Of a stretch of DNA of 64,000 nucleotides, positions 44,903 through 53,437 are shown piece by piece (the stretch's first letter is position 1; the number at the start of each line of letters is the position of its first letter). Location: positions 186,001 through 250,000 of the forward strand of contig NZ_FTNI01000003.1 in assembly GCF_900156315.1 (NCBI RefSeq), written 5' to 3'. Under the pieces are notes generated by a model. That model had not been told where the DNA came from and searched no databases. It saw nothing but the letters and a program-made list of their open reading frames with translations. A program made the translations under genes and the position numbers. The DNA is from Microbispora rosea (GTDB lineage Bacteria; Actinomycetota; Actinomycetes; Streptosporangiales; Streptosporangiaceae).

Positions 44903-45401
44903 GCCCCGAGCCTACGCGCCGGTGTCGCACTCCCGGCCTGCCCGTTTCCGGGGCCGCCCGCCGCCACGCGAGAGTGCATAGCGTGGAACTTCCGGAGGAT
45001 CAGTGAGCCTTCCGCGTAACGGATCACCGCGGAGTGTGATCTTCGGTCAGGTGTGCCTGCCGCGCTCGAGACGGAGGATAACGAGCGCGGCTGCGACGAT
45101 CGCGCCGATCCGCCTGCCGGGACTGGATCAGCCGCTTTGCCGAGGTCGCCGCCGACATCCCCGCCGAGATCGGCGTGCGCTACTAACTCCTCGCCGAACT
45201 CGACGAACTTCTCCTCCACGCGACCCTCCGGGCGGGAATGACCAGAGCCGCCAGAGCCCTCGGCCGCGCCCGATGCCGCCGGCGCACTCGCCCGGGTGAT
45301 CCTCGACCAGGCGAAGTAGACATCATCCACGTACCACTCATCGGAGTACTCGGCGTGACCATGCCGGCCGGGAGCCGTTCGCCTGGACTGGTTGTGCGGG
45401 G
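44903..45401. other. Gap with a decayed gene fragment
   Basis: About 500 bases between two genes. The first 200 bases include the promoter region of the ABC operon on the minus strand. The only coding-like stretch is the remnant at 45121-45318. Confidence 0.45.
45121..45318 (+). pseudogene. Decayed gene remnant
   Basis: Translation gives DWISRFAEVAADIPAEIGVRY, a stop codon, then LLAELDELLLHATLRAGM, then after one frame change ADAAGALARVILDQAK and a stop. The pieces have the GC-rich third positions and helical pattern of real coding DNA, but carry an internal TAA and a frameshift and no start. I do not recognise the family. Confidence 0.4.
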
Positions 45402-46409
45402 TCAGCTTCGATCGCGCGGCACAAAAAGGATCTTGCCGGAGCGCTCGGCCTTGGCTGCGTGGGCCAGGGCGGCGCGGTGGTCCTCCAGGGGATATGTGGC
45501 CTCGACCGGCGCCGTAAGCACGCCCTGCTCGACCAGGTCCGCCAACTCGGTGTACACGATCTCCAGTTCCTTGCGCGGGGTGTCGCGAATCCAGTTGAGG
45601 ATGAAGAAGGCACGCAGGACGATGCCGCGGTAGATCAGGTCACCCACGGGGACGGAGGGCGCCTGTCCGGTGGCCGCCGCGAAGGTGACCACCGTGCCGC
45701 CGTCCTCCAGCGACTGCACCAGTGCGGCGGTCTGTGCTGGGTCGGTGGTGCCTTCCAGCGCCAGCCGCAACCGCTCGCCTCCCAATGCGGCGGAGATGCG
45801 CTCGCCCAGGTCGGCACCGTCGACGACGACGGCGTCCGCGCCGAGGGCGCGGACCTGCTCGGCTGCCGACTCCCGCCTCACAACGGCCAGGGTCCTGATC
45901 CCGGCCCGCTTGGCGAGGGCGATGACGTAGTTGCCGACCGCGGAGTTGGCCAGGTTCAGGCCGATCCAGTCGCCGGGCCGCAGCGTCGCGTAGTCGTGGA
46001 GCAGCGCGTAGGCCGTCGCGGGATTGACGGGCAGCATCGCGAGCTGCAAGGCATCCGCCTGGTTCGTGACGGAGAGTGGGACGACGGTGCTTGCCGGAAC
46101 CACGACCTGGTCGGTCCACGTGCCCTGGACGAAGGTGGGCAGGATGATGACGCGCCGGCCGACCAGCGTCTGGTCCACGTCTTCGCCGGCCTGCATGACG
46201 CGCCCGACGCCCTCGGCGCCCAGGGGTTGCGGCAGCCGCGGTTGGGCGGAGAACCAGCCCATGGTGAACAACAGGTCCGCGTTGTTGACAGGCGCCGCGT
46301 CGACTTCGACCAGAACGTCGCCCGGGGCGAGGTGAAGGTCCGGGTTTTCGGCGAGGGTGACGGTGTCCTGGAGATCGCCGCCGACGGCGGTGAGAACGAG
46401 CCGGCTCAT
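45402..46409 (-). CDS. Zinc-independent quinone oxidoreductase/enoyl reductase-like MDR protein
   Basis: A 335-residue medium-chain dehydrogenase/reductase: VLVEVDAAPVNNADLLFTMGWF, LGAEGVGRVMQAG, the NADPH-binding LNLANSAVGNYVIALAKRAG and FILNWIRDTPRKELE. Catalytic and structural zinc cysteines are absent, placing it with quinone oxidoreductases or MECR-like enoyl reductases. It is divergent from a CGNR zinc-finger regulator, which probably controls it. The direct repeat GGTCTTT occurs twice in the shared gap. Confidence 0.87.
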   Translation of the reverse strand: MSRLVLTAVGGDLQDTVTLAENPDLHLAPGDVLVEVDAAPVNNADLLFTMGWFSAQPRLPQPLGAEGVGRVMQAGEDVDQTLVGRRVIILPTFVQGTWTDQVVVPASTVVPLSVTNQADALQLAMLPVNPATAYALLHDYATLRPGDWIGLNLANSAVGNYVIALAKRAGIRTLAVVRRESAAEQVRALGADAVVVDGADLGERISAALGGERLRLALEGTTDPAQTAALVQSLEDGGTVVTFAAATGQAPSVPVGDLIYRGIVLRAFFILNWIRDTPRKELEIVYTELADLVEQGVLTAPVEATYPLEDHRAALAHAAKAERSGKILFVPRDRS

Positions 46410-46529
46410 AACAGGTAACCCTTCACTCAGGTAATGGTCTTTACTGGTTTGACGATGTCGGTTCTAGCATGACCGTCCGGGATGTGTAAAGGTCTTTCGC
46501 GAATGACCATGTCGATCTATGCTGGGGGT

Positions 46530-47099
46530 ATGGTGAGCCAGGAGACGACGGACGCGGTGCGGCGGCAGGCACCCCCTCTTGCGGACGCGGTCGTGGAACT
46601 GGTGAACTCACGTCCGCATGCCACCCCGCTGACCCCGGACACGCTCGCGGACCCCGAGATCGCAGAACGGATATTGCGCCCGTTCCGTGGACCGGATCAG
46701 CCCGCCCTGTCGCAGGGCGACCTCGGCCGGCTGCGCGACCTGCGGGACAGCTTGGTCGATGTCGTTTCCCAGCCCGGCACCGAAGCGGCGCAGGAGGCGT
46801 GGGCCGAAGTGAACCAGTGGGCCGCCACATCGGCATTCCGACACGTCTTCGACGGCGACGGCCGCGTCGCCCTGCTGCAGGTGTCGGGTCCGCCGGTCGT
46901 GGGCGCCGTCATCCGGGCCGTCGCGGAACTGGTCGCGCAGGGACAGTTCTCACGTGTCCGCATCTGCGCCAACGCGGAGTGCTCGCATGCCTTCTACGAC
47001 ACCACGCGCAGTCGCACCCAGCGGTGGCACTCCTACGAGGTGTGCGGGAATCGGGCCAACGTGGCCGCGTACCGGGCACGGGCCCGCCGCTCGATGTGA
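46530..47099 (+). CDS. CGNR zinc-finger transcriptional regulator (ABATE family)
   Basis: A 189-residue protein. The N-terminal ligand-binding ABATE-like region (ADAVVELVNSRPH and onwards) is followed by the CGNR zinc finger RICANAECSHAFYDTTRS then YEVCGNRANVAAYRAR, which supplies metal-binding cysteines and a DNA-contacting helix. Several upstream in-frame starts exist; the ATG at 46530 with GGGGG just before it begins the conserved part. It is divergent from the MDR dehydrogenase, its likely target. Confidence 0.87.
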   Translation: MVSQETTDAVRRQAPPLADAVVELVNSRPHATPLTPDTLADPEIAERILRPFRGPDQPALSQGDLGRLRDLRDSLVDVVSQPGTEAAQEAWAEVNQWAATSAFRHVFDGDGRVALLQVSGPPVVGAVIRAVAELVAQGQFSRVRICANAECSHAFYDTTRSRTQRWHSYEVCGNRANVAAYRARARRSM

Positions 47100-47347
47100 G
47101 ACCGCGTCAGGCCGCTGAGAAGCTCTGTGACAGCGGCTCTTCGAAGCTGGTCATGGCGGTGCCGATGCTCGGGCTGGGAGCCGATGAAGTACAGCGTGAG
47201 CAGGTCATGGCTGAGCCACGCGACATGCGGGCGAGCCGGACAGCGCCGAGAGCGGCAGAAGTTCTTGTGCGGCCTTCGCGCAGGTGGTGTCGTGTTCGAG
47301 CGCGGCGAGGCCGTCCCCCCGTCGACGCGCGGGCGCCGTGGACGCGG

Positions 47348-48460
47348 TCAGCCGCCGGAGGTGGGGTCCTCGGCTCCGGCGCCGGGGATCGTCATGTCGT
47401 CGGGGTCGTCGAGCCAGCCGTGCGGCAGCGACACCTTCGACCTCTCGCCGCTCTTGCCGCGCGGGCCGTCGGCCTCCTCCGGCCACGGCTGCTCCGCGTC
47501 GAGCTCGGCCACCCGCTCGGCCATCTCCGACAGCCGGGCGACCGAGGTGAGGGCGCGGCGGGTCTCGGCTCCGACGACGAAGCCCTTGAGATACCAGCCG
47601 ACGTGCTTGCGGAAGTCGGCGAGCCCGTGCGGCTCGCTGCCGATGACCTCGCACAACAGCTCCGCGTGGCGCAGCATCATCGCGCCGACCTCCCCCAGGC
47701 GGGGCCGGACCCGCTCGGCCGAGCCCCGGAACGCCAGGTCGAGGTCGCGGAACAGCCACGGCCGCCCCAGGCAGCCCCGCCCGATCACCACTCCGTCGCA
47801 GCCGGTCTCCGCGACCATGCGCAGCGCGTCGTCGGCGCTCCAGATGTCGCCGTTGCCGAGCACCGGGATCTCCGGCACCGCGTCCTTCAGCCGCTTGATC
47901 GCGTCCCAGCGCGCGGTGCCGCCGTAGTGCTGACGGGCCGTGCGGGCGTGCAGGGCGACGGCGGCCAGGCCCTCCTCCACGGCGATGCGGCCCGCCTCGA
48001 CGTAGGTCAGGTGGTCCTCGTCGATGCCCATCCGCATCTTCATCGTGACCGGCAGCGGCCCGGCGCCGGCCACCGCCTCGCGCAGGATGGCGCGCAGCAG
48101 GTTGCGCTTGTACGGCAGGGCCGACCCGCCGCCCCTGCGGGTGACCTTGGGTACGGGACAGCCGAAGTTCAGGTCGATGTGGTCGGCCAGGTCCTCCTCG
48201 GCGATCATCCGCGCGGCCTTGCCGATGACGGCCGGATCGACTCCGTACAGCTGAATGCTGCGCGGGGACTCGTCCGCGCCGAACCGGATCATCTGGAACG
48301 TCAGCGGCACCCGCTCGACCAGGGCGCGCGAAGTGATCATCTCGGACACGAACAGGCCGCCGCCCTGCTCCCGGCACAACCTGCGGAAACCGATGTTCGT
48401 GATGCCCGCCATGGGAGCGAGCACCACCGGGGGCCAGACCTCGAGCGCGCCGACTTTCAC
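47348..48460 (-). CDS. dusB: tRNA-dihydrouridine synthase B
   Basis: A 370-residue FMN enzyme that reduces uridines in the tRNA D-loop. VVLAPMAGITNIGFRRLCRE, DLNFGCPVPKVTRRGGGSAL with the catalytic Cys, PVTMKMRMGIDEDHLTY and CDGVVIGRGCLGRPWLF cover the TIM barrel and phosphate-binding site; a helical RNA-binding domain follows. The C-terminal 40 residues are an Asp/Gly/Pro-rich extension. The 250 bases downstream (47100-47347) contain no gene I can support. Confidence 0.93.
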   Translation of the reverse strand: MKVGALEVWPPVVLAPMAGITNIGFRRLCREQGGGLFVSEMITSRALVERVPLTFQMIRFGADESPRSIQLYGVDPAVIGKAARMIAEEDLADHIDLNFGCPVPKVTRRGGGSALPYKRNLLRAILREAVAGAGPLPVTMKMRMGIDEDHLTYVEAGRIAVEEGLAAVALHARTARQHYGGTARWDAIKRLKDAVPEIPVLGNGDIWSADDALRMVAETGCDGVVIGRGCLGRPWLFRDLDLAFRGSAERVRPRLGEVGAMMLRHAELLCEVIGSEPHGLADFRKHVGWYLKGFVVGAETRRALTSVARLSEMAERVAELDAEQPWPEEADGPRGKSGERSKVSLPHGWLDDPDDMTIPGAGAEDPTSGG

Positions 48461-48562
48461 GTGTTCATTCTCCCCGCTGCGGGCGGTGAGCCGTACAAGA
48501 TCATGGACGTGAGGGTTTTGCCCCGGTTAATCTGACCTGGACCAACGGTGGGGGAGGTCGTC

Positions 48563-49225
48563 ATGCTGCTACGGCTGAGAATCGCCTTGCCGGATCGTCC
48601 GGGCTCGCTGAGCCAGGTGACCGGGATCCTGGGGTCCGCGGGCGCCGACATCACGCAGGTGACGGTGCTCGATCGGGGCGACGGCCGCGCCCTCGACGAC
48701 TTCACCGTCTACTGGCCCGATGCCGCCCCCCGCGAGGACCTCGTACGGGCCCTGGAAGGCGTGGACGAGGTCAGGATCGAGGGCATCTGGGGCACCAGGG
48801 AGGCACCCGGCACCTATCCGGAGCTGGAGATACTGAAGTTCCTCACCACGGCGGGCGACCGCGCGCTCGGCACGCTGATCGACTCCATGCCGGTGCTGTT
48901 CAGCGCCGACTGGGCGGCGGCGGCGACCGAGAAGGACCCGCGCGTGGCCGTGTACGCGAGCTGGCGGGCGCCCGAGGACATCCCGTTCCCGGAGGAGACC
49001 CCGCCCCGGCCGACGGCCGCCACGCTGCCGTCCGGCCTGCACGTGATCGTCGCGCCGCTGCCGCCGCTGGCGCTGTCGCTGATGCTGGCCAGGGCGGAGG
49101 GGCCGGACTTCCATCGCAACGAGGTGCACCGGCTCACGCGCATCCTGGAGATCTTCCTGACCCTGCCCGCGATCGAGCGGGGAGCCGACCGCGTGTTCCG
49201 CAGACCGACCGCCCGGCCGTTCTGA
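48563..49225 (+). CDS. ACT-domain amino acid-binding protein
   Basis: A 220-residue protein with an N-terminal ACT domain (MLLRLRIALPDRPGSLSQVTGILGSAGADITQVTVLD) that normally binds an amino acid as an allosteric sensor, then a second about 100-residue part (TIDSMPVLFSADWAAA to the end) of unknown fold. ATG at 48563 has GGGAGG 6 bases upstream and is preferred to the GTG five codons earlier. It is divergent from dusB. It carries no catalytic domain, so a regulatory role is likely. Confidence 0.82.
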   Translation: MLLRLRIALPDRPGSLSQVTGILGSAGADITQVTVLDRGDGRALDDFTVYWPDAAPREDLVRALEGVDEVRIEGIWGTREAPGTYPELEILKFLTTAGDRALGTLIDSMPVLFSADWAAAATEKDPRVAVYASWRAPEDIPFPEETPPRPTAATLPSGLHVIVAPLPPLALSLMLARAEGPDFHRNEVHRLTRILEIFLTLPAIERGADRVFRRPTARPF

Positions 49226-49304
49226 TCACACGACCGCAGCGTCGTTCCGAGTACACACCGCAGCCGAAAACCCGGTACAGTAGCCACGTCGCCGCAAGGC
49301 GGAC

Positions 49305-49376
49305 GCGGAAGTGGCTCAGTGGTAGAGCATCACCTTGCCAAGGTGAGGGTCGCGGGTTCGAATCCCGTCTTCCGCT
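49305..49376 (+). tRNA. tRNA-Gly(GCC), copy 2
   Basis: Identical over all 72 bases to the tRNA at 17162, with the same GCC anticodon loop. Flanking DNA differs. Confidence 0.96.
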
Positions 49377-49406
49377 CCGAGAGGTCACAACTGCGGGCCT
49401 CGCTCT

Positions 49407-49477
49407 GGTGGAGTGGCCGAGAGGCGAGGCAGCGGCCTGCAAAGCCGCGTACACGGGTTCAAATCCCGTCTCCACCT
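49407..49477 (+). tRNA. tRNA-Cys(GCA), copy 2
   Basis: Identical over all 71 bases to the tRNA at 17262. The spacer from tRNA-Gly is 30 bases here and 28 at the first locus and differs in sequence. No tRNA-Val follows. Confidence 0.95.
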
Positions 49478-49778
49478 CTGTTTTTCCAATCCGGACGCCG
49501 TCGCGCTCGGTGCGCCGTTTTCCGGCGGCCGAGGCGCCGACGGCTTGGTTCCCGGTCTCGGCCGGCCTCCGGCTCGGCTCCGCGACCCGGACGACCACAG
49601 GCAGACGTTCTGCTCCCGATTACCGCCGCGTTCCTGTGACGGCCGCATGGCCGTCGCGTGGCCGTCGCTGACGCGTCCCGGCATGCGTTGGGCAAGTCGA
49701 GGTAAGCCTTCTTCTCAACGTCCGATAACGGGCGCACACTGAAAGGGACACAACAGGCGATTCAGCGTGGAGTAGCTC
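49478..49778. other. Gap between tRNA-Cys and a hypothetical gene
   Basis: About 300 bases; I see no gene and no clean hairpin. Composition drops in GC near 49690-49770, which probably marks the promoter of the next gene. Confidence 0.4.
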
Positions 49779-50540
49779 GTGCACGGTCAGATGCCTCCAG
49801 CGATGCCCATGCTCTCTCGTGGCAAGCATCGCAATCCCAGCAAGGGCGCCTGCTTCATGGAGTTCGCGTCCTACCTCGCAGGTGAGCGGTGGAGCGACCA
49901 TCCGTCGTGCACACACCCGCTGCTCGCCGGGCTCGCCCGCCTCGTCAACGACCACACCTCCGACGCCGCCCGGCCCCGACTGGCCGAGCTGATCCCGTCG
50001 GTGATCGGCCTGACGGGCGACGATCCGCGCCTCGACGCGCGGATCGCCCTGTGCGCGGCCAGGGCCGCGCTGCCGGTCGTCGCGCACGAGCGCCAGCTCG
50101 CGATGGCGGTCTCGATCCTGTCGGGCGAGCACGTGCTCGCCGAGCTGGAGGGCCGCCGCGCCGGCTACCTCGACGAGCGCAGCAGGCAGGCGCTGGACCA
50201 GGTGCCGGACGCCGCCCGCTGGGCCTACACCTTCGGGCGCGGCGTGCGGATCTCACCCAAGGGCTTCCGCAGGTACGCCGCGCCCAACACGGTGCAGCTC
50301 GCGGTGCGGGGCATCGCTCAGGCGTGCGTGTCCGACCCCGATCCGCTGCTGCGCGATTTGCTGGCCGACGCGATCGACGAGTGCTGGGCTCTGCTTCGTC
50401 CCGTCTCGGGAACCGGCGCACGACCCGGCGCCGGGAGCGCCGCGGAGCCCGCGACGGTGACCGCCGCCGGGCCCGCCCCCGCCGCGGTCGATCCCGCGCG
50501 CTGGGCGGACGCCTGCCGTCTCACCGGCCTTTCCGCCTGA
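49779..50540 (+). CDS. Conserved-looking actinobacterial hypothetical protein
   Basis: A 253-residue soluble protein. The N-terminal KHRNPSKGACFMEFASYLAGE is followed by WSDHPSCTHPLLAGLARLVND and a long helical region. I recognise this start from unnamed proteins in actinobacteria but know no function. Cys and His in GACFMEF and HPSCTHP could bind metal, which is speculation. The last 45 residues are Ala/Pro-rich. GTG at 49779 is preceded by GGAG at 7 bases. A strong hairpin follows. Confidence 0.7.
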   Translation: MHGQMPPAMPMLSRGKHRNPSKGACFMEFASYLAGERWSDHPSCTHPLLAGLARLVNDHTSDAARPRLAELIPSVIGLTGDDPRLDARIALCAARAALPVVAHERQLAMAVSILSGEHVLAELEGRRAGYLDERSRQALDQVPDAARWAYTFGRGVRISPKGFRRYAAPNTVQLAVRGIAQACVSDPDPLLRDLLADAIDECWALLRPVSGTGARPGAGSAAEPATVTAAGPAPAAVDPARWADACRLTGLSA

Positions 50541-50546
50541 CCACCA

Positions 50547-50580
50547 TCGGCCGCCGGCTCGCCTTCGAGCCGGCGGCCGA
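50547..50580 (+). terminator. Hairpin terminator
   Basis: TCGGCCGCCGGCTCG pairs perfectly with CGAGCCGGCGGCCGA (15 bp) around a 4-base loop, 7 bases beyond the stop of the hypothetical gene. Confidence 0.8.
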
Positions 50581-50672
50581 TGAGGCGTGGCCGATGGGCC
50601 GGGGGCCGTGTGAGCCTCTGGGGCCGCGTGAGTCGGGGTGGCCCCGTGAGCCGGGTGATCGCGTGAGCCTGG

Positions 50673-51443
50673 TCAGGTCAGCGCGGCCCCGCGTGCGGCC
50701 CGCTTCTTCGGCGTGCCGCGTCGCGTCGCCATGATCGGCCGCAGCAGCAGGGCCTGGGCGAGCACGACCACGCAGAAGATCCCGAGCACGTAGCCCCAGC
50801 TCACGTCGGTCAGATGGTGCATGCCTCGGTAGAGCCTGGCCAGGCCGACCGCCAGGGCCGCGCCCGCGCCGAGCAGCCACCACAACGCCTTGAGGATCGT
50901 GTGGCGGTGCGTGTGCAGCGTGAGCACGAGCGCGGTGCCGCAGTAGAAGGCCACGGCGGCACTGGTGTGCCCCGACGGATAGCTGGACGTGGGCGGCGCG
51001 GGGTCGAGGTGCGGCACGTGCGGGCGGGCCCGCTGCGCGAACACGGTCGCCAGCAGGAAGATCGCCGACTGGGCGCAGACGGCGGCCACCAGGAAGACCG
51101 ACTCCCGCCAGCGCCTGTAGACGACCCGGAAGAGAATCGCCATGATCGTCGTCACCACGATGATCACAGGAGTGTCGGACAGCATCGAGCCGTAGTGGGT
51201 CACCTCGTTCCAGAACGGCGTGCGCTCCTGGGCGATCTCGCGGCTGACCGCCTCGTCCTGCGCGACGAGCGTCGAGTGCTCCAGGACCTTCGTGAGCAAC
51301 AGGCCGAGCCCGAGTGTCACCAGGGCCATGAGCGCGAGCGGGAGCAGGATCCTCCGCGCCGTCTCCGCGGCCACTGCTCGTCGAGTGGGCCTCGGGGACG
51401 TCGGGGCGCTCCGGGCCGTGCCACGACTACGAACGGCGTCCAA
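50673..51443 (-). CDS. PAP2-superfamily membrane phosphatase (degenerate first motif)
   Basis: A 256-residue, about six-helix protein. Motif 2 YPSGHTSAAVAF and motif 3 ARLYRGMHHLTD of the phosphatidic acid phosphatase/lipid phosphatase family are present. Motif 1 is weak: QRARP is there, but the usual lysine seven residues before it is replaced by Thr, so activity may be altered. It is the last gene of a three-gene operon and its start overlaps the end of the previous PAP2 gene by 17 bases. The likely substrate is a lipid phosphate or diphosphate. Confidence 0.88.
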   Translation of the reverse strand: MDAVRSRGTARSAPTSPRPTRRAVAAETARRILLPLALMALVTLGLGLLLTKVLEHSTLVAQDEAVSREIAQERTPFWNEVTHYGSMLSDTPVIIVVTTIMAILFRVVYRRWRESVFLVAAVCAQSAIFLLATVFAQRARPHVPHLDPAPPTSSYPSGHTSAAVAFYCGTALVLTLHTHRHTILKALWWLLGAGAALAVGLARLYRGMHHLTDVSWGYVLGIFCVVVLAQALLLRPIMATRRGTPKKRAARGAALT

Positions 51444-52200
51444 TTCGTCCTCCTTGGGGGGTGATCTCCCTCTTCGTCTCGGGCCCGACGCCCTCGCGTA
51501 ACGGCTGGGCGGGCCGGCGGCCCACGTCGCGGCGGCGCCAGGTCTCGAAGGCGGCGGCCGTGGCGGCCACCACGGCCACGCCGAACACCAGCCCGCCCAC
51601 TACGTCGCTGAACCAGTGCACGCCGAGCGCGATCCGGCTGAAGCCGACCGCGAGCGGGATCAGCACGGCGAGCGTCCAGGCGAGCACCCGCCCGCGTCCC
51701 CGCACGAGGGGCAGGACGAGCAGCAGCAGGATCCCGGCGCCGAGCACGGCGTTGACCGTGTGTCCCGAGGGGAACGACGCGCCGGGCGCGATGGCGACGG
51801 GGTCCGGCAGGCTGGGCCGGGCCCGCGCGACGATGACTTTCAGGGCCAGGCCGAGCAGGCCGCCGACCGCGATCGTGGTGGCCGCCCACAGGGCGAGGTG
51901 ATAGGCGCGGCGCCAGACCAGCCAGGCGACCGCGGCGCCGACCGCGATCCGCCAGGTCAGCGGTGCGAAGACGTCGCTGATCAGTTCCATGATCCGGGCG
52001 AAGCCGGGATCGCCGATCGCATAGGCGTGCAGGTCCCACGCCGCGCCCTGGTCGATCTCGGTGAGCGGGCCGAAGGAGGTCTTGACGAAGACCAGCAGCA
52101 CCGTGAACGGCACCACGATCAGCGCCAGTGCCGCCGTCGCCACCGTGAGCCGCAGGCCCAGTCCGTGTCCGGGGTCGAGCCGCCTGCGCCACCAGCTCAT
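51427..52200 (-). CDS. PAP2-superfamily membrane phosphatase
   Basis: A 257-residue, six-helix protein with all three PAP2 motifs intact: KVIVARARP, FPSGHTVNAVLG and FSRIALGVHWFSD. Such enzymes dephosphorylate phosphatidic acid, undecaprenyl diphosphate or similar lipids on the outer leaflet. Its ATG overlaps the stop of the upstream YihY gene by 4 bases. The C-terminal 40 residues are a basic cytoplasmic tail. Confidence 0.92.
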   Translation of the reverse strand: MSWWRRRLDPGHGLGLRLTVATAALALIVVPFTVLLVFVKTSFGPLTEIDQGAAWDLHAYAIGDPGFARIMELISDVFAPLTWRIAVGAAVAWLVWRRAYHLALWAATTIAVGGLLGLALKVIVARARPSLPDPVAIAPGASFPSGHTVNAVLGAGILLLLVLPLVRGRGRVLAWTLAVLIPLAVGFSRIALGVHWFSDVVGGLVFGVAVVAATAAAFETWRRRDVGRRPAQPLREGVGPETKREITPQGGRIGRRS

Positions 52201-53195
52201 CGGCCGCTCCCGATCGGCTGCCGCTCCCGCGGCGAGGCCGGCGCGGGGCCGGGGTCGGGTGCGGCCGGCTCGCCGCGGCCCGCCCGGCAGGCCTCCAGCT
52301 GCGCCGAGAAGGAGAGCCCGAGGAAGAGCGCCATCGAGCTGAGGAACGACCACAGCAGCAGCGCCATGACCGCCGTCAGCGGGCCGTACGTCGCGCCGAA
52401 GGTGTGGCTGCTGGCGGTGTAGAGCGCGAGCAGCCAGGTGAGCAGCGTCCACAGCAGCACGGCGACCGTGGCCCCGACGGCGAGCCAGGTGTGGCCCGGC
52501 TGCCTGCGCCGGGGCGAGGCGCGGAACAGCACCGAGATCGACAGGACGGCGAGCAGGAAGCCGATCGGCCAGCGCAGCCAGCCCCACAGCCGCTGGGTCG
52601 TGTCGCTCCAGCCGTAGGCGTGCGCCGCGGCCTCGCCGACAGCGCCTCCGCCGACCAGGATGACGAAGCCGACGCTCATGAACAGGCCCGCCGTGACGGC
52701 CATCAGCAGCGCCCTGCCGTACTTGGCCGCGAAGGGGCGGTCGCGCTCGATCCCGTAGATGCGGTTGGCCCCGCGTTCGAACTGGCCCATGGCGGTGGTC
52801 AGCGACACCAGCGCGGTCAGCAGGCCGAGCCACAGGGCCAGCTTCCCTCCCGCGCCCGAGGCGTGGTGGCTCTGGTCGAGCGTCTCCTGGATCACCTGTG
52901 AGCCCGCACCGGGGGTCAACTGCCGCAGGGTGAGCTCGAGGAGCCGGCCGAAGCGTTCCTGGTGCAGCACCGAGCTCAGGCCCACGATGGCGATCGCGCC
53001 CGGAATGATCGCGAGGCAGGTCTGGAAGGCGAGGGAGCGGGCGTTGCTCGTGCCGTCGCCGTATCTGAACCGGACGTACGCGTCACGGATGAGGTGCCAA
53101 CCGCCGTACCGTCGCATGGCGGCGTAGGCGTCGTCGGCCGACAGTTCGTCGCCGCTCATGCTCCTGGTCTCCGGCACCGGGGTCGCGGTTCCCAT
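52197..53195 (-). CDS. YihY/BrkB family membrane protein
   Basis: A 332-residue protein with six helices of the YihY/virulence factor BrkB family: ARSLAFQTCLAIIPGAIAIVGL, QFERGANRIYGIERDRPF and FGATYGPLTAVMALLLWSFLSSMALFLG. Members are suspected lipid transporters or flippases. The ATG at 53195 has GAGGA 6 bases upstream; a second at 53159 is less well placed. It heads an operon with two lipid phosphatases. Confidence 0.9.
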   Translation of the reverse strand: MGTATPVPETRSMSGDELSADDAYAAMRRYGGWHLIRDAYVRFRYGDGTSNARSLAFQTCLAIIPGAIAIVGLSSVLHQERFGRLLELTLRQLTPGAGSQVIQETLDQSHHASGAGGKLALWLGLLTALVSLTTAMGQFERGANRIYGIERDRPFAAKYGRALLMAVTAGLFMSVGFVILVGGGAVGEAAAHAYGWSDTTQRLWGWLRWPIGFLLAVLSISVLFRASPRRRQPGHTWLAVGATVAVLLWTLLTWLLALYTASSHTFGATYGPLTAVMALLLWSFLSSMALFLGLSFSAQLEACRAGRGEPAAPDPGPAPASPRERQPIGSGR

Positions 53196-53357
53196 GTCAG
53201 TCCTCACGTCGTCAGGGGGTGGGGACCGCCGGGGCCGGGTCGCGGGCGGGCCTCCGGCGATCCCCGCAGGCCCACCGACTACCCCGATCACGATGCTTGG
53301 AACGCCAGGCCTGTCAAAAGATCCACTGACCTGCGCGGAGACTTCCCGGTGACGCGC

Positions 53358-53389
53358 CGGAGGACCGGCCCGACCGGGCCGGTCCTCCG
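53358..53389 (-). terminator. Hairpin terminator of the secreted-protein gene
   Basis: CGGAGGACCGGCCC pairs perfectly with GGGCCGGTCCTCCG (14 bp) around a 4-base loop, downstream of the secreted protein gene. One arm overlaps the tandem repeat that follows. Confidence 0.75.
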
Positions 53390-53419
53390 TGCTGGTCCTC
53401 CGTGCTGGTCCTCCGTGCC
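53381..53419. repeat. Three tandem 13-bp copies of a terminator arm
   Basis: GGTCCTCCGTGCT occurs at 53381, 53394 and 53407, the last with one change. The GGTCCTCCG part of each can pair with the other arm of the terminator hairpin. Confidence 0.9.
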
Positions 53420-53437
53420 GTCGTCGCGGGCCGGCCG

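Noticed and set aside
47100..47347. Minus-strand frames between the CGNR gene and dusB, one reading WLSHDLLTLYFIGSQ
   Set aside because: No start, no ribosome site and no family match. It continues antisense into the CGNR gene, so I treat it as non-coding or at most an unidentifiable remnant.
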